DNA of 64,000 nucleotides from Thiobacillus sp. (GCA_019459325.1 JAIBFA010000047.1:1-64000), one strand, 5' to 3'. Positions 39,454 through 50,645 are shown, counted from the first letter of the stretch. Numbers and translations: made by a program. Notes: a model not told the origin generated them from the sequence alone.

Positions 39454-40887
39454 ATGCAGATGCCCAAGCTTGGTGTGGGCGTTGTATATGTTCCCGGGCT
39501 TGAACCGCTACTTCATTCCGGGAACACGTGCGTTCAGGTGATTGAGGTTGAACCCCAGACTTTATGGCAGCTAGTGTCGGAGAAGCCTCGCCGTTATGCA
39601 CTCCCCCCGCAAGCCTTAACGGCACTCAATCGATTGCCTCAGCCCAAGATTATTCACAGTGTGGGTTTCGCCGTGGGGGGGGCACAGCCCCCTGAACCAG
39701 CCTTCTTGGAAGCTTTAATAGAGACTGCCGAGGTGCTTGATGCAGGTTGGGTCAGCGAGCACCTCAGCGTTACGCATGTTCATTCGAACAATAGGGTTTT
39801 TCATACGGGCTTCATGTTGCCTCCTTTACAGACTGTTGACGGAGCACTTTGCGCCGCGCACACAATGTCAATTCTGGCAAAACAGTTGCCTGTTCCATTC
39901 GCTGTTGAAACCTCGGTGAACTATCTACGTCCCCGTAGTGGGGAACTCTCTGACGGGCGCTTCGTAGCAATGGCTGTAGAGAAGGCGGATTGCGGAATCC
40001 TCTTAGATCTGCATAACATTTGGACCAATGAGCGCAACGGACGCCAGAACGTCAGGGCGTTTCTAAAGGAAATCCCTCTTGATCGAGTTTGGGAGGTGCA
40101 TGTCGGTGGTGGCTTTGAATTTGAGGGCTACTGGCTAGATGCCCATTCTGGAGTGGTTCCAGAGCCGGTACTGGAATTGTTAGAAGAAGTATTGCCCACG
40201 TTGCCGAACGTCCGCGCGCTAGTTTACGAGATTTTCCCGAGCTTCGTGCCGCTGTTCGGACTGGATGGGATTGAGCATCAGTTAGAGCGTCTCAAAGGTA
40301 TCTGGGATCAATGCACATGGCCACCAAACGATGAAATACTAGAGATGCCCGCACACCCTGCGTTTATAAGCACAAGGGATCTCCATGTGGAAATTACCCC
40401 CGAGCTGTGGGAGGCTACCTTAGGCGAACTTGTTACAAGTGGATCCATAGAGGGAACATTAGCGGCGGAACTCAAACAGGATCCAGCGGTTCCGCTAATA
40501 GGAACCCTGATCTGGAAGTTCCGTGCGGGTGCCATTGTCAAGGTGCTCGGCGCACTTACCAAGTTGGTGCTGCTTCATTCTGGACAGAAACGCTTTGAGC
40601 AGTTGCTGGATGGCTATTTTAGGATGTCAAAGCCAACGTCATTTGCCTCACAAGAAGCTAAGGGATTCATCTGCTATCTCAGGGCTCAGAACCTGGACAT
40701 ACCGTACTTGCCAGATATTCTCAGATACGAAGAAGCGGCTATCGAATCTGCAATAATGCAGAAAGTTCAGTGTGTCCCTTTTTCGTGTGACCCCATACAG
40801 CTCCTTCAAGCACTAATCGACGGCCACCTACCGGATAACGTCGAGTCTGGAGTATACGAACTTGAAATCGCACCGGATCCTGCATAA
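39454..40887 (+). CDS. DUF692/MNIO-family enzyme with C-terminal partner-like domain
   Basis: A 477-residue protein. Residues 1 to about 270 fit the DUF692 TIM-barrel of multinuclear non-haem iron oxidases (MbnB, TglH, BufB). Candidate metal ligands are H68, E102/H103 (SEHLS), E152 (VETSVNY), D185 and N188 (LLDLHNIW), H216 (VHVGGG), D229 and H231 (DAHSGVV), and E259. Residues about 290-477 form a separate helical domain with ASQEAKGFICYLRAQNL and YLPDILRYEEAAIE, which resembles MbnC/DUF2063-type partner proteins; here it would be fused. The frame starts 5 bp after the peptide gene. Confidence 0.82.
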   Translation: MQMPKLGVGVVYVPGLEPLLHSGNTCVQVIEVEPQTLWQLVSEKPRRYALPPQALTALNRLPQPKIIHSVGFAVGGAQPPEPAFLEALIETAEVLDAGWVSEHLSVTHVHSNNRVFHTGFMLPPLQTVDGALCAAHTMSILAKQLPVPFAVETSVNYLRPRSGELSDGRFVAMAVEKADCGILLDLHNIWTNERNGRQNVRAFLKEIPLDRVWEVHVGGGFEFEGYWLDAHSGVVPEPVLELLEEVLPTLPNVRALVYEIFPSFVPLFGLDGIEHQLERLKGIWDQCTWPPNDEILEMPAHPAFISTRDLHVEITPELWEATLGELVTSGSIEGTLAAELKQDPAVPLIGTLIWKFRAGAIVKVLGALTKLVLLHSGQKRFEQLLDGYFRMSKPTSFASQEAKGFICYLRAQNLDIPYLPDILRYEEAAIESAIMQKVQCVPFSCDPIQLLQALIDGHLPDNVESGVYELEIAPDPA

Positions 40888-40920
40888 CCCTGCTTTGTTC
40901 TTAACCACAAGCGCCAAGAC

Positions 40921-40956
40921 TGAATCGCCCCGGTTTTCCTAGACTCTTTCAAGAGG
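40921..40956. mobile_element. Possible IS3-family terminal inverted repeat relic
   Basis: The sequence TGAATCGCCCCGGTTTTCCT followed by AGAC has the form of the end of some IS3-family elements, as I recall them. No transposase gene or second end is visible. It lies 34 bp after the MNIO stop. Confidence 0.35.
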
Positions 40957-41712
40957 CTGTCGAATAATCCAAAACCGAGAAAAGCGCCTCATGACAATAA
41001 ACAAGTTAAGCAAGATCCCTAGATTCATCGAAAAAATCACGTTAATCAACTGCCTCGTTATGCGTAGAACGCCTTTTTTGAGGCTGAGCTGATTCAAGAA
41101 TGGACGCCACACGGACAAGGTCGAAGATCAGGTCGTCGCTGATCTTTGCTACTGGAACGCGGGGTGGGGACCGGCACGACCAAGGTTGCTTCGTGGGAAT
41201 TGTGGGACGGCGCTCATCTCACGAGGCACAGCGTACCGCGAGGGTGCATGCCCTGAAAGCGGGCCGCTGCGGGCGTTCTACCTTTGGCAGGTGCGTACGC
41301 TGCACCGGAGCAGCAGCTTCGGCGAGTTCAGCGAAACACTAGCGAGTGGCGTCATGTTCGTTTAGCTCGCCCTCCGTAGCTCCGGGTTGCGAAGATTCCA
41401 GTGGTCAGTCGGCGAGCGGCGCGTTGAACGATCGCTATTGACGGGTTCGGTCGGCAGGCAAGACGAGTCGGCCGAGTGTCCGAGAATTGAGTTCAAACCC
41501 GTTTAGCAAGAATGTGGACACGCCCGTTTGCGGCCTATCAAGGCTGAACGGCAGGTAAGCAAGGGATTGCTGCCCGATTCCGCGCCTTAGGCCAACGTCC
41601 GCAAAGGCCGAGCTACAGCCGTTCGCGGTTCCATCTCTTACCGGCCGTTCAAGGCCGGTTCCTGCCTCCGAATCAGGCCACCTCCCCCGAAGATCTGTCG
41701 CCCGCCACAAAT
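40957..41712. other. Non-coding stretch after the MNIO locus
   Basis: About 750 bp with no supportable gene on either strand; the frames present are short and without ribosome-binding sites. It probably marks the degraded right boundary of the inserted segment before GC returns to host level. Confidence 0.5.
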
Positions 41713-41738
41713 AAAAAACCCCGCGCGAGCGGGGTTTC
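41713..41738 (-). terminator. Rho-independent terminator of the nucleotidase gene
   Basis: On the minus strand AAACCCCGC / GCGGGGTTT with a short loop is followed by a T run. It lies 47 bp beyond the nucleotidase stop. Confidence 0.85.
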
Positions 41739-41784
41739 ACAGTCATGCATGCGCGGCACGGGCATGCCGCGCAGGCTTGCCGGG

Positions 41785-43788
41785 TTAATTACAGGCCGCA
41801 ACTTGCTGGATGCGGTCTTGCGGGCCGGGGGCAACGCCGCCCGGATTGGCCTGGAAGTAAGCCTCCAGCGCGTCCAGATCCACGTCGCCGCCCAACTGGT
41901 CGGTGCCGAGGTTGAATACGGTGAAGTTGTCACCCCCGCTGGCCAGGAAGGAGTTCATCGTCACCCGGTAGCTGGCGGCCTTGTCCACCGGCACGCCGTT
42001 GACCTTCACCGAACCGTCGCACACATACTGCCCGCCCAGCGGGCTCGATTTGGACACGAAGCTGTGCTGGTAGGTGAAGCCGTTGGACACCTGCAGGGTG
42101 CGCCCGCCGTCGGCGTATTGGCCCACCGCCCACTGCTGGTTGAGCAGGTCGTAGAGCTGCTGGCCGGTGAGTGTTTTGACGACCAGGCTGTTGCCGAAGG
42201 GCTGCACGGTGAAAGATTCGCCGTAGGTCACGTTGCCGTTGCCTTCGCCGGCCGTGCTGCCGGCGTAGGTGAAGTTGGCGCGGATGCCGCCGGTGTTCAT
42301 GAAGGCGATGACCGCGCCCCCTTTGTCTGCGGGAGCCGTGGCGGCAAGCTGGGCATCGGCCACCACGTCGCCCAGGGCGGATTCGCCTGCGGCATTGCGG
42401 GTGGTGGTGATGTCCGCCGTGATGCTGCCGATGATGCGGTTGGCGATGGGGGCAGCAATGGCGTTGTAGTTGGCAACGATATGGCTGATCTCGGCAACCG
42501 GGACGATGGGCTCGGCGGCGCCCAGCACGTTGTTGCGGTCCACCAGCCTGTTCTCGGCACTGACGGCGATCACGTCCTTGGTGCGGGTGTCCAGCGTGAG
42601 GTCGATGCTGGTCATGATGCGGCTGAATGCGCCCGCGCTGGTGACCGGAATGCTGCGGCCTTTGCTGCTGGGCAGGCTGCAGTTGTAGGCCTGATGCGTA
42701 TGGCCGGAGACAACCAGGTCAACCGCATCGTCCAGGCGGCTGACGATGTCGACCAGGGGGCCCGAGACGCCGGAGCAGCCGTTGATGCTGCCGGGAGCGA
42801 AGCCGCCTTCGTGCACCAGCACCACCACCGCGTCGATGCCGCGGCGCTTGAGCTTACCCACCAGCGCGTTGACGGTGTCGGCTTCGTCGTGGAATTCCAG
42901 GCCGGCGATGCCGGCGGGGGTGACGATGCTGGGCGTGCCTTTCAGGGTCATGCCGATGAAGGCCACGCGGTTGCCCTTGAAATTCTTCACGCCATAGGCG
43001 GGAAACAGGGTCTTGCCGCTGGCGGTATCCACCACGTTGGCGGCGAGGAAGTCGAACGCGGCGCCTTCGAACGGATAGGGGGTGCCGACGGTGTTGCCCT
43101 GGCAGCTGTTGGCGTCGGTGGGATGGCAACCGCCGTTCTGCATACGCAGCAGTTCATCGCGGCCCTCGTCGAACTCGTGGTTGCCCACGGCATTGAACTC
43201 CAGGCCCAGGCGGTTCATGGTTTCGATGCTGGGCTCGTCGTGGAACAGGGAGGAATTCAGGGGGCTGGCGCCGATCAGGTCGCCGGCGGAAACCACGACG
43301 CTGTTGGGCGTGGCCGCCTTCAGTTGCTTCACCAGGCCGGCCATGTAGTCGACGCCGCCGGCAGGGGTGCGGGAAGGAATGCCGTCCACGGTGCTGGTGA
43401 AGTTCAGGTTGGCACCGTCGATGTTGCCGTGGAAATCGTTGAAGGCGATGACGCGCACCTTTACCGTCTTGCCCACGTCGGATTTAGCAGCGGCCACCAG
43501 CAACCGGGCAGCCTCGCGCGGGCTGATCGCATGCTTCCTGGCCCAACCGGCCACCTGCTTCGCGAGGGTGGCGATGAATTCGCCGTGGCTGCCGTAGTTG
43601 GCGGTTTCCGCGGCGGTGTCGATGATCAGGCTGTTCAGGCAGGTGCCGCCAACGGCCTTGTTGGGAACCGTAGTGGTGATCTGCTCGGGGCCTTCACCAA
43701 GGGTGACGGTGCCTGCGCAGTCGGCGAGAACGGGGCCGGCCAGGGCCAGGCATACCAGGGCGGCGAGGGGTTTGAGCATGGGTTGCAT
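41785..43788 (-). CDS. 5'-nucleotidase/bifunctional metallophosphoesterase, exported
   Basis: A 667-residue exported enzyme of the UshA/5'-nucleotidase type. Signal peptide about 1-22. The dimetal phosphoesterase domain begins FNDFHGNIDGAN (about 116-127) and continues with SAGDLIGASP, GNHEFDEG (about 197), VVVLVHEGG and SGHTHQAY. The C-terminal 5'-nucleotidase domain (about 430-650) has MNTGGIRANF and YRVTMNSFLASGGDNFTVF. Ribosome-binding GGAGA is nearby. Probable role: periplasmic phosphate scavenging from nucleotides. Confidence 0.93.
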   Translation of the reverse strand: MQPMLKPLAALVCLALAGPVLADCAGTVTLGEGPEQITTTVPNKAVGGTCLNSLIIDTAAETANYGSHGEFIATLAKQVAGWARKHAISPREAARLLVAAAKSDVGKTVKVRVIAFNDFHGNIDGANLNFTSTVDGIPSRTPAGGVDYMAGLVKQLKAATPNSVVVSAGDLIGASPLNSSLFHDEPSIETMNRLGLEFNAVGNHEFDEGRDELLRMQNGGCHPTDANSCQGNTVGTPYPFEGAAFDFLAANVVDTASGKTLFPAYGVKNFKGNRVAFIGMTLKGTPSIVTPAGIAGLEFHDEADTVNALVGKLKRRGIDAVVVLVHEGGFAPGSINGCSGVSGPLVDIVSRLDDAVDLVVSGHTHQAYNCSLPSSKGRSIPVTSAGAFSRIMTSIDLTLDTRTKDVIAVSAENRLVDRNNVLGAAEPIVPVAEISHIVANYNAIAAPIANRIIGSITADITTTRNAAGESALGDVVADAQLAATAPADKGGAVIAFMNTGGIRANFTYAGSTAGEGNGNVTYGESFTVQPFGNSLVVKTLTGQQLYDLLNQQWAVGQYADGGRTLQVSNGFTYQHSFVSKSSPLGGQYVCDGSVKVNGVPVDKAASYRVTMNSFLASGGDNFTVFNLGTDQLGGDVDLDALEAYFQANPGGVAPGPQDRIQQVAACN

Positions 43789-43906
43789 GGGTCAGTCTCC
43801 GGGGGTGGGGGGATGGGACTGACAACATCGCAAAGCTGTGTGGCGCTGTAATTACAAAACCCCTCCTCCCCTGTCTGGACACGGCGGGGCTGCTTGCCGA
43901 TGCGGG

Positions 43907-44440
43907 TTAGCGGGGGTCACCGCCGGGGCCGAGCCGCTCGAACAGGATGGGACGGCTGCGCAGACCGGCGACCCAGTTGGCCGCCTCGCCGCACAGGGCC
44001 GCCTCCCGTGCCGGCTGCCACACCCAGGCGCGCGTGCCTACCGGGATGCGCAGAAGATGGAAGAAGCGCCGGGCGGCTTCCGGCTGGGCTTCCGGGTCGT
44101 CGTCATGCGTGTGGGATTCGACAAGGCCCGAAACGTCAGGCTTGAGCAGGGCCTGGACGACCACCAGGGCGGGCTCGCCAGGCTCGGTGAGAAGCCGCAT
44201 ACGAAACTCCAGGCCTTCGGGCAGCGTCTCCGCACGCACCAATGGGCCGGACCCTTCAAGCCTGGCGGCCAGACAGGCCGCCAGGCCGGTGAGTCCGGGA
44301 GAGCCATTCAGCAAAGCCACGCGGGTCGGGGCCGCAAGTCCTGGCATGGCAGCCAGGCACACTACGGCCAGTGCCCACACGGCCCATGCCGGTCTGGGGG
44401 CGCGATGAGCCAGGCTGGCCCGGTAATTCAAGCTGAACAT
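43907..44440 (-). CDS. Exported hypothetical protein
   Basis: A 177-residue protein with an N-terminal hydrophobic segment (about 17-37) that ends AMPGLAAP, likely a signal peptide. The ATG at 44440 follows CAGGGA. The rest has two cysteines (ACLAARLEG and EAALCGEAANW) that could pair, and an ESHTHDDDPEAQPE acidic His segment. No family is recognised. It is followed by the nucleotidase gene on the same strand. Confidence 0.6.
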   Translation of the reverse strand: MFSLNYRASLAHRAPRPAWAVWALAVVCLAAMPGLAAPTRVALLNGSPGLTGLAACLAARLEGSGPLVRAETLPEGLEFRMRLLTEPGEPALVVVQALLKPDVSGLVESHTHDDDPEAQPEAARRFFHLLRIPVGTRAWVWQPAREAALCGEAANWVAGLRSRPILFERLGPGGDPR

Positions 44441-44583
44441 ATGGGTTCCCTGTAGCGGCTCTGCCGGATGGCTTGCATCCGGATACACGCCAAGCCTAGA
44501 CCAGGAGGGTTGTAGAGAAATGACAGGGGGTTGAGAGGCTCCCCCAATTCGTCAAATGGGCGCGGGCTGAAAACCCATCGCGT

Positions 44584-45666
44584 TCACCCGATCAGCGCCA
44601 CCGCCTTGATCTGGGCATAAAGCAGCTGCCCCGGCGTGATCTCCAGCGCATGCGCAGAGCGCCGGGTCAGCCGTGCCAGCAGCGGCGATTCGCCGACGCG
44701 CAGTTTCACCAGGGTGAGCGCCGGATGCGCGTCGTCGACGCTGTCGACCACGACCGCGGGCAGCGTGTTGAGGATGCTGGTGCCGCTCATCGGCGCGCGC
44801 GCCAGGCTGACGTCGCGGGCGAGGATGCGCACGCGCGCGTGGTGGCCGACCGGCAGGCCGTGGTCGCGCACCCACAGGCGGCCGCCGGCGAATTCCATGT
44901 GCGCCAGATGCCATTCCTCGTCGCGCGCGGCGACGACGGCATCGAGCACCACGCCGGCGTCCTCGCCCAGCTTGATCGGCAGGTCGAGGCGGGCCAGCGT
45001 ATCGGTGAGCGGTCCGGCGGCGACCGCCCTGCCCGCTTCCATCACCACGATGTGATCGGCCAGGCGCGCCACTTCGTCGGGGGCGTGGCTGACATACAGG
45101 ACGGGGATGTCGAGTTCGTCGTGCAGGCGTTCCAGGTAGGGCAGGATTTCCTGCTTGAGCGCGTGGTCGAGCGCCGCCAGCGGCTCGTCCATCAGCAGCA
45201 GCCGCGGGCTGGTGGCGAGCGCCCGCGCGATGCCGACGCGCTGGCGCTCGCCGCCGGACAACCGCGCCGGCTTGCGGGCGCGCAGATGGCCGATGTTGAG
45301 CAGGTCCACCGCCTGCTCGAGCGAGACGCGGCGCTGCGCCTGCGGCACGCGCTTCTGCCCGTATTCCAGGTTGGCCTGCACAGTGAGATGCGGGAACAGG
45401 CTGGCTTCCTGGAACACGTAGCCCAAAGGTCTCCGATGCGTCGGCCGGAAAACGGCCGCGTCCTGCCAGACATCGCCATTGACCGACAGCGTGCCGCCGG
45501 GCGCATGTTCCAGTCCGGCGATGGCGCGCAAGAGCGTGGTCTTGCCGGAGCCGGAATGGCCGAACAACGCGGTGACGCCGCGGCCGGGCAGGTCGAGATC
45601 GACGTCCAGCGAGAAGCCGGAATAGTCGAGCTTGAAGCGGGCGCGAATGCCGGTGCCGGGGCTCAT
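44584..45666 (-). CDS. modC: Molybdate ABC transporter ATP-binding protein
   Basis: A 360-residue ATPase. Walker [11 protein letters not shown] (about 36-44), signature [15 protein letters not shown], Walker [13 protein letters not shown] and [10 protein letters not shown] are intact. A C-terminal Mop/TOBE molybdate-binding region follows (about 290-355), with [18 protein letters not shown]. The start overlaps the modB stop (ATGA). Confidence 0.95.
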   Translation of the reverse strand: MSPGTGIRARFKLDYSGFSLDVDLDLPGRGVTALFGHSGSGKTTLLRAIAGLEHAPGGTLSVNGDVWQDAAVFRPTHRRPLGYVFQEASLFPHLTVQANLEYGQKRVPQAQRRVSLEQAVDLLNIGHLRARKPARLSGGERQRVGIARALATSPRLLLMDEPLAALDHALKQEILPYLERLHDELDIPVLYVSHAPDEVARLADHIVVMEAGRAVAAGPLTDTLARLDLPIKLGEDAGVVLDAVVAARDEEWHLAHMEFAGGRLWVRDHGLPVGHHARVRILARDVSLARAPMSGTSILNTLPAVVVDSVDDAHPALTLVKLRVGESPLLARLTRRSAHALEITPGQLLYAQIKAVALIG

Positions 45667-46337
45667 GCGCGCCGCCCGGTCGGGTTCAGCGTGTACAGAA
45701 GCAGCAGCACGACGAAGGAGAAGGCCACCATGCCCGCCGCCAGCCAGTGCGCCTGCGCGTATTCCAGCGCCTCGACGTGATCGTAGATCTGCACCGACAC
45801 CACGCGCGTCTTGTCCGGGATATTGCCGCCTATCATCAGCACCACGCCGAACTCGCCGACGGTATGGGCGAAACCGAGCACGCTGGCGGTGAGGTAGCCG
45901 GGCCGCGCCAGCGGCAATACCACGCTGAAGAAGGTGTCGAGGGGCGAGGCGCGCAGGGTGGCCGCTGCTTCCAGCGGACGTTCGCCGATGGCCTCGAAGG
46001 CGTTCTGGATCGGCTGCACCACGAAGGGCAGCGAGTAGAACACCGAGGCCACCACCAGCCCGGCGAAGGTGAAGGGCAGCACGCCCAGCCCCAGCGATTG
46101 GGTGAGCCGGCCGACCGGGCCCTCCGGCCCCATCGCCACCAGCAGATAGAAGCCGATCACCGTCGGCGGCAGCACGATGGGCAGCGCCACCACTGCGCCG
46201 ACCGCGCCTTTCCATGCCGAACGGGTGCGTGCCAGCCACCATGCGATGGGCGTGCCGATGACGAGCAGCAGCAGCGTGGTGACGCTCGCCAGTTCAAGCG
46301 TCAGCCGGATCGCGCTCCAGTCGGTGTCGCTCAGCAC
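45663..46337 (-). CDS. modB: Molybdate ABC transporter permease
   Basis: A 224-residue five-helix permease. The EAA-type loop [26 protein letters not shown] and the [14 protein letters not shown] segment are typical of ModB. It lies between modA and modC, 9 bp and 4 bp (overlap) away respectively. Confidence 0.95.
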   Translation of the reverse strand: MLSDTDWSAIRLTLELASVTTLLLLVIGTPIAWWLARTRSAWKGAVGAVVALPIVLPPTVIGFYLLVAMGPEGPVGRLTQSLGLGVLPFTFAGLVVASVFYSLPFVVQPIQNAFEAIGERPLEAAATLRASPLDTFFSVVLPLARPGYLTASVLGFAHTVGEFGVVLMIGGNIPDKTRVVSVQIYDHVEALEYAQAHWLAAGMVAFSFVVLLLLYTLNPTGRRA

Positions 46338-46346
46338 AGCGCGGGT

Positions 46347-47526
<1,180 letters not shown>

Positions 47527-47530
<4 letters not shown>

Positions 47531-48252
47531 GCGTCCAGTTCCTCTTCTTCCTCGACGAACTTGCTGAGGCTCTTGGCCTCGACGCCGAGAATTTTCGCCA
47601 GCCAGGGCGGCGGCGCATCGAGGATGGATTGCAGGCGGGCGATGACTTCACGCGCCGGGCCGGTCTGCGGGTATTTCATCGGATGCACGCCGGCGCGCAC
47701 GATCTTGGCGGCGGCGGGCCCACCCACCGACTGCACGTAGACGACCTGGCAGTCGTTGATGAGCGCGGACCGCGCCGCGTTCTTGTCTTCGGCCAGATCC
47801 GCTTCCAGCGTGGGGCGCACCGCCACCAGCCGGATTTCATCCTTGGAGAGTTGGTAAATCAGGAAACGCAGGGCGGAGCCGAAGTGGCCGTCCAGGTTCT
47901 CGTCCTTGTTGGATGCCACGGCCACGCGCAGGCTGCCTGGCATGTCGCCTTCGGCGTAGGCCTCGACGACCGGCAGATCATCGTCGGCGTCGACATCCTC
48001 GCCCCACAGATAGCGCACGGCGAGCTTGAGCGATTCCATGTCGACGTCGGTTTCGATGGCGGTTTCCTGCGTTTCCTCGGCCGTCAGCGCCTGCTTGAGA
48101 TCGGTGACGGTGAGGCCGGCGAGCTTGCTCTCGTTCACCGGCAAGCCGAGCTTCTTCACGACCCACTGGGTGAAGGCCTTGGTGTCGACGCCTTCGAGGA
48201 CACGGGCGGCGAGTGCGATGCGCAACGCTGCGCCTTGGGTGATGGTGGTCAT
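47527..48252 (-). CDS. FeMo-cofactor-binding NafY/NifX-family protein
   Basis: A 241-residue protein. Residues about 1-105 form a helical N-terminal domain, and residues about 107-210 are a NifX/NifB-type domain with SLRVAVASNKDENLDGHFGSALRFLIYQL. The His of DGHFG is the family's cofactor-binding position. The combined layout fits NafY/NifY (gamma-protein), which holds FeMo-co for apo-nitrogenase. It overlaps the DUF6129-like gene. Confidence 0.88.
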
Positions 48253-48306
48253 GTCACACGCTCCTGTTCAAGCGGGGCGGGACTGCTCCCGCCCCGGTTC
48301 TTCTGG

Positions 48307-48507
48307 TCAAGCCACCAGCGGGACGATGCAGTTGTCGATCGGACAGAGCTGGACGCATTTCGGCGTGTCGTAGTCCCCGTCGCATTCGGTGCAGGTATCC
48401 GGGTTGATGATGTAGACGCCTTTCTTGATGCGGATGGACGCGGTGGGGCAGTCCGCTTCGCAGTCAGCGCAGGCGGTGCAGAGGTCGGCAACGATTTTGA
48501 GTGCCAT
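48307..48507 (-). CDS. 2[4Fe-4S] ferredoxin, nif-associated
   Basis: A 66-residue ferredoxin. Clusters: CTACADCEADCP and CTECDGDYDTPKCVQLCP, the second with the eight-residue spacing seen in nif ferredoxins. The ATG at 48507 is used because the preceding five codons lack a site. It lies upstream of nafY/nifX. Confidence 0.92.
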   Translation of the reverse strand: MALKIVADLCTACADCEADCPTASIRIKKGVYIINPDTCTECDGDYDTPKCVQLCPIDNCIVPLVA

Positions 48508-48761
48508 GATGTTTCCTTTCACCTAGAAACCGTAGTTGGACGCGCCCGATAGTGCGTTCGGGCGGGTGGCTGGCGCGAAGCGATGACGCGGCAGGCCGGG
48601 GCCTGCAAGGAGGAGCGACAAAGCCAGGCGCACGTCCGGGCGTGCTAGCGGATGCGTAGCGCTCTCGCCCAGACGATGAGGGGGAACGAAGGACAAAGAT
48701 TCAGTATTCATGCGGGGCTCCAAGAAGTTGGGCGCGATCAACTGCGGTTTTTAGGTGCGGT
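48508..48761 (-). other. Intergenic gap inside the nif operon
   Basis: About 254 bp between nifT and the ferredoxin. A weak open frame exists on the minus strand but it has no family content or good ribosome-binding site. No sigma-54 promoter or NifA site was found in it. Confidence 0.4.
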
Positions 48762-48986
48762 TCATTCGGCTGCGTCCATGCGCCGGGCGCGCACGGAAAT
48801 CGGCAGCTTGGGCGGTGCGGGCATCGGGTCGACGTAGTAGGCACCGCCGTTGTTGAGCTTGATCTCCCCGCCCCACTTGTCGGCCTGATCGAACTCCATC
48901 GAGGTGATGGTGTCCTCCAGGTCGCGCTTGGGCAGGTAGAACACATACTCGCCTGCGGCACCGCGTCGAATCATGATGTTGGCCAT
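48762..48986 (-). CDS. nifT: NifT/FixU family protein
   Basis: A 74-residue protein beginning NIMIRRGAAGEYVFYLPKRDLED and with GGEIKLNNGGAYYVDPMP, the standard NifT pattern. It follows nifK. The function of NifT is not known. Confidence 0.93.
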   Translation of the reverse strand: MANIMIRRGAAGEYVFYLPKRDLEDTITSMEFDQADKWGGEIKLNNGGAYYVDPMPAPPKLPISVRARRMDAAE

Positions 48987-49017
48987 AACGGACTCCGTTC
49001 AGGTGCAAGTTTCAAGC

Positions 49018-49051
49018 TGCAAGATTCAAGAAAACATCCTTGAGCCTTGCA
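49018..49051 (-). other. Intercistronic hairpin between nifK and nifT
   Basis: TGCAAGATTCAAG and CTTGAGCCTTGCA form an imperfect 13-bp stem around an 8-nt loop. It could stabilise upstream nifHDK mRNA or attenuate downstream genes. Confidence 0.5.
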
Positions 49052-49076
49052 ACTTGTTGCTTGCCACTCGTTCGCG

Positions 49077-50645
49077 TCAGCGAATGAGGTCGTAGTTGTA
49101 GTCGGTCGTCCCCATGCCGCGGGTCTCTTCGTCCAGACGCTCCAGCACGGCGTTCACCAGGGTGGTGAGCATGTACATGGCGCCCTCGTACCCCAGCGTG
49201 GTCATGCGATGCAGGTGGTGACGGTCGAAGATCGGGAAGCCCATGCGGATCAGCGGCACCTCGAACTCCTTGCCCTTGTGCAGGGTGTCGCGCTGGATGA
49301 ACTTGCCGTAGCTGTTGCCGATGATGAAGTCGGGCTTGTCGGTAAACACCAGCGAACGCAGGTGCCACAGGTCGGCGCCGGGATAGGTCTTGCAGTTGAC
49401 GCCGTAGGGCGACGACTCGAGCAGCTTCTTCATCGCCTTGTCCCACTTCTTGGAACCGTTGTTGCAGACGATGTGCACCGGCTCGGCGCCCAGCTCCAGC
49501 AGGAACTTGACCATGCCCATGACGAAGTCGGGATCGCCGTAGAGGGCAAAGCGCTTGCCGTGCAGCCAGGTGTGGCTGTCGGTCATCATGTCGACCAGGC
49601 GGCCGCGTTCCTTCACCAGCGACTCGGGGATCGGCTTGCCGGTGACTTCCGCCACCTTCATCAGCCACTCGTCGGTCCACTCCAGGCCCATCGGAATGTC
49701 GAGCTTGGGCACGTCGTGCGTCCAGGTGTTCTCGACGAACTTCTTGGTCTTTTCCAGCTGCATCGGCTGCATCAGGAAGGTGGTGATGGCGTTCGGCGCA
49801 TCCTTCACCTCGTCCTGCGTGGTGCCGCCTGAATACATGCGGAAGGTGCCGTCGGCCGGGGTATCCAGCACTTCGGTCGGGTCGGACAGCATGGTGTGCG
49901 CCACGCCCATTTCATCGAGCATGCGATGGATGACGCGGAAGTTGCCGAGATAGGTCTCGAAGCCCGGCACGATGTTGATCTTGCCGTTCTTGCCGACTTC
50001 CTTGCCTGCCATGTGGTTGAGCGTGAAGTAGCGTGCGATGCCCTCGAACATGTTGTCCCAGCCGGTGACGTGGCTGCCGACGAAGCTCGGCGTGTGGGCG
50101 AAGGGCACCGGATAGTCCTGCGGAATATGCCCTTCCTTCTTGCTGTTGTTGATGAAGGCGTTGAGGTCGTCGCCGATCACTTCCGCCATGCAGGTGGTGG
50201 ACACCGCGATCATGTCCGGCTTGTACAGCGCCTTGGCGTTTTCCAGTCCGTCGTACATGTTCTTCTGGCCGCCGAACACCGCTGCGTCTTCCGTCATCGA
50301 GTCGGACACGCAGGAAATGGGTTCCTTGAAGTGGCGGTTGAAGTAGGTGCGGAAGTAGGCCACGCAGCCCTGCGAGCCGTGCACGTAGGGCATGGTCTTT
50401 TCGAAGCCCAGCGCGCACAGCACGGCGCCCAGCGGCTGGCAGGCCTTGGCCGGGTTGACGGTCAGCGCCTCGCGCTTGAAATTGAGTTCCTGGTATTCCA
50501 GGGTGGTCGACCACTGGAAGGTTTCGTCGATCTTGCCCTGCTCGGTGCGCTCTTCGAACGCGACCTGCTTGTTCTTGATCATCTCCTTGTATTCGTCATT
50601 GCGAAACAAGGGGTACGACGGTTTGATGTCTTCAACGGCTTGCAT
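49077..50645 (-). CDS. nifK: Nitrogenase MoFe protein beta subunit
   Basis: A 522-residue subunit that shares the P-cluster with NifD. P-cluster ligands are in KACQPLGAVLCALG, HGSQGCVAYF and STTCMAEVIGDD. Full length for Mo-nitrogenase. The ATG at 50645 has AGGAG six bases upstream, better than the ATG at 50651. Confidence 0.98.
   Translation of the reverse strand: MQAVEDIKPSYPLFRNDEYKEMIKNKQVAFEERTEQGKIDETFQWSTTLEYQELNFKREALTVNPAKACQPLGAVLCALGFEKTMPYVHGSQGCVAYFRTYFNRHFKEPISCVSDSMTEDAAVFGGQKNMYDGLENAKALYKPDMIAVSTTCMAEVIGDDLNAFINNSKKEGHIPQDYPVPFAHTPSFVGSHVTGWDNMFEGIARYFTLNHMAGKEVGKNGKINIVPGFETYLGNFRVIHRMLDEMGVAHTMLSDPTEVLDTPADGTFRMYSGGTTQDEVKDAPNAITTFLMQPMQLEKTKKFVENTWTHDVPKLDIPMGLEWTDEWLMKVAEVTGKPIPESLVKERGRLVDMMTDSHTWLHGKRFALYGDPDFVMGMVKFLLELGAEPVHIVCNNGSKKWDKAMKKLLESSPYGVNCKTYPGADLWHLRSLVFTDKPDFIIGNSYGKFIQRDTLHKGKEFEVPLIRMGFPIFDRHHLHRMTTLGYEGAMYMLTTLVNAVLERLDEETRGMGTTDYNYDLIR

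Noticed and set aside
41100..41342. 80-codon plus-strand frame after the MNIO gene
   Set aside because: No ribosome-binding site or recognisable sequence; composition looks non-coding.
38836..41482. 12-bp GCCGAGTGTCCG repeated at 38836 and 41471, either side of the MNIO operon, considered as island ends
   Set aside because: Too short and flanking sequence does not match; no support as an attachment repeat.
48523..48741. Minus-strand frame between nifT and the ferredoxin
   Set aside because: Low-complexity Pro/Arg/Leu sequence, no family pattern, no good ribosome-binding site.
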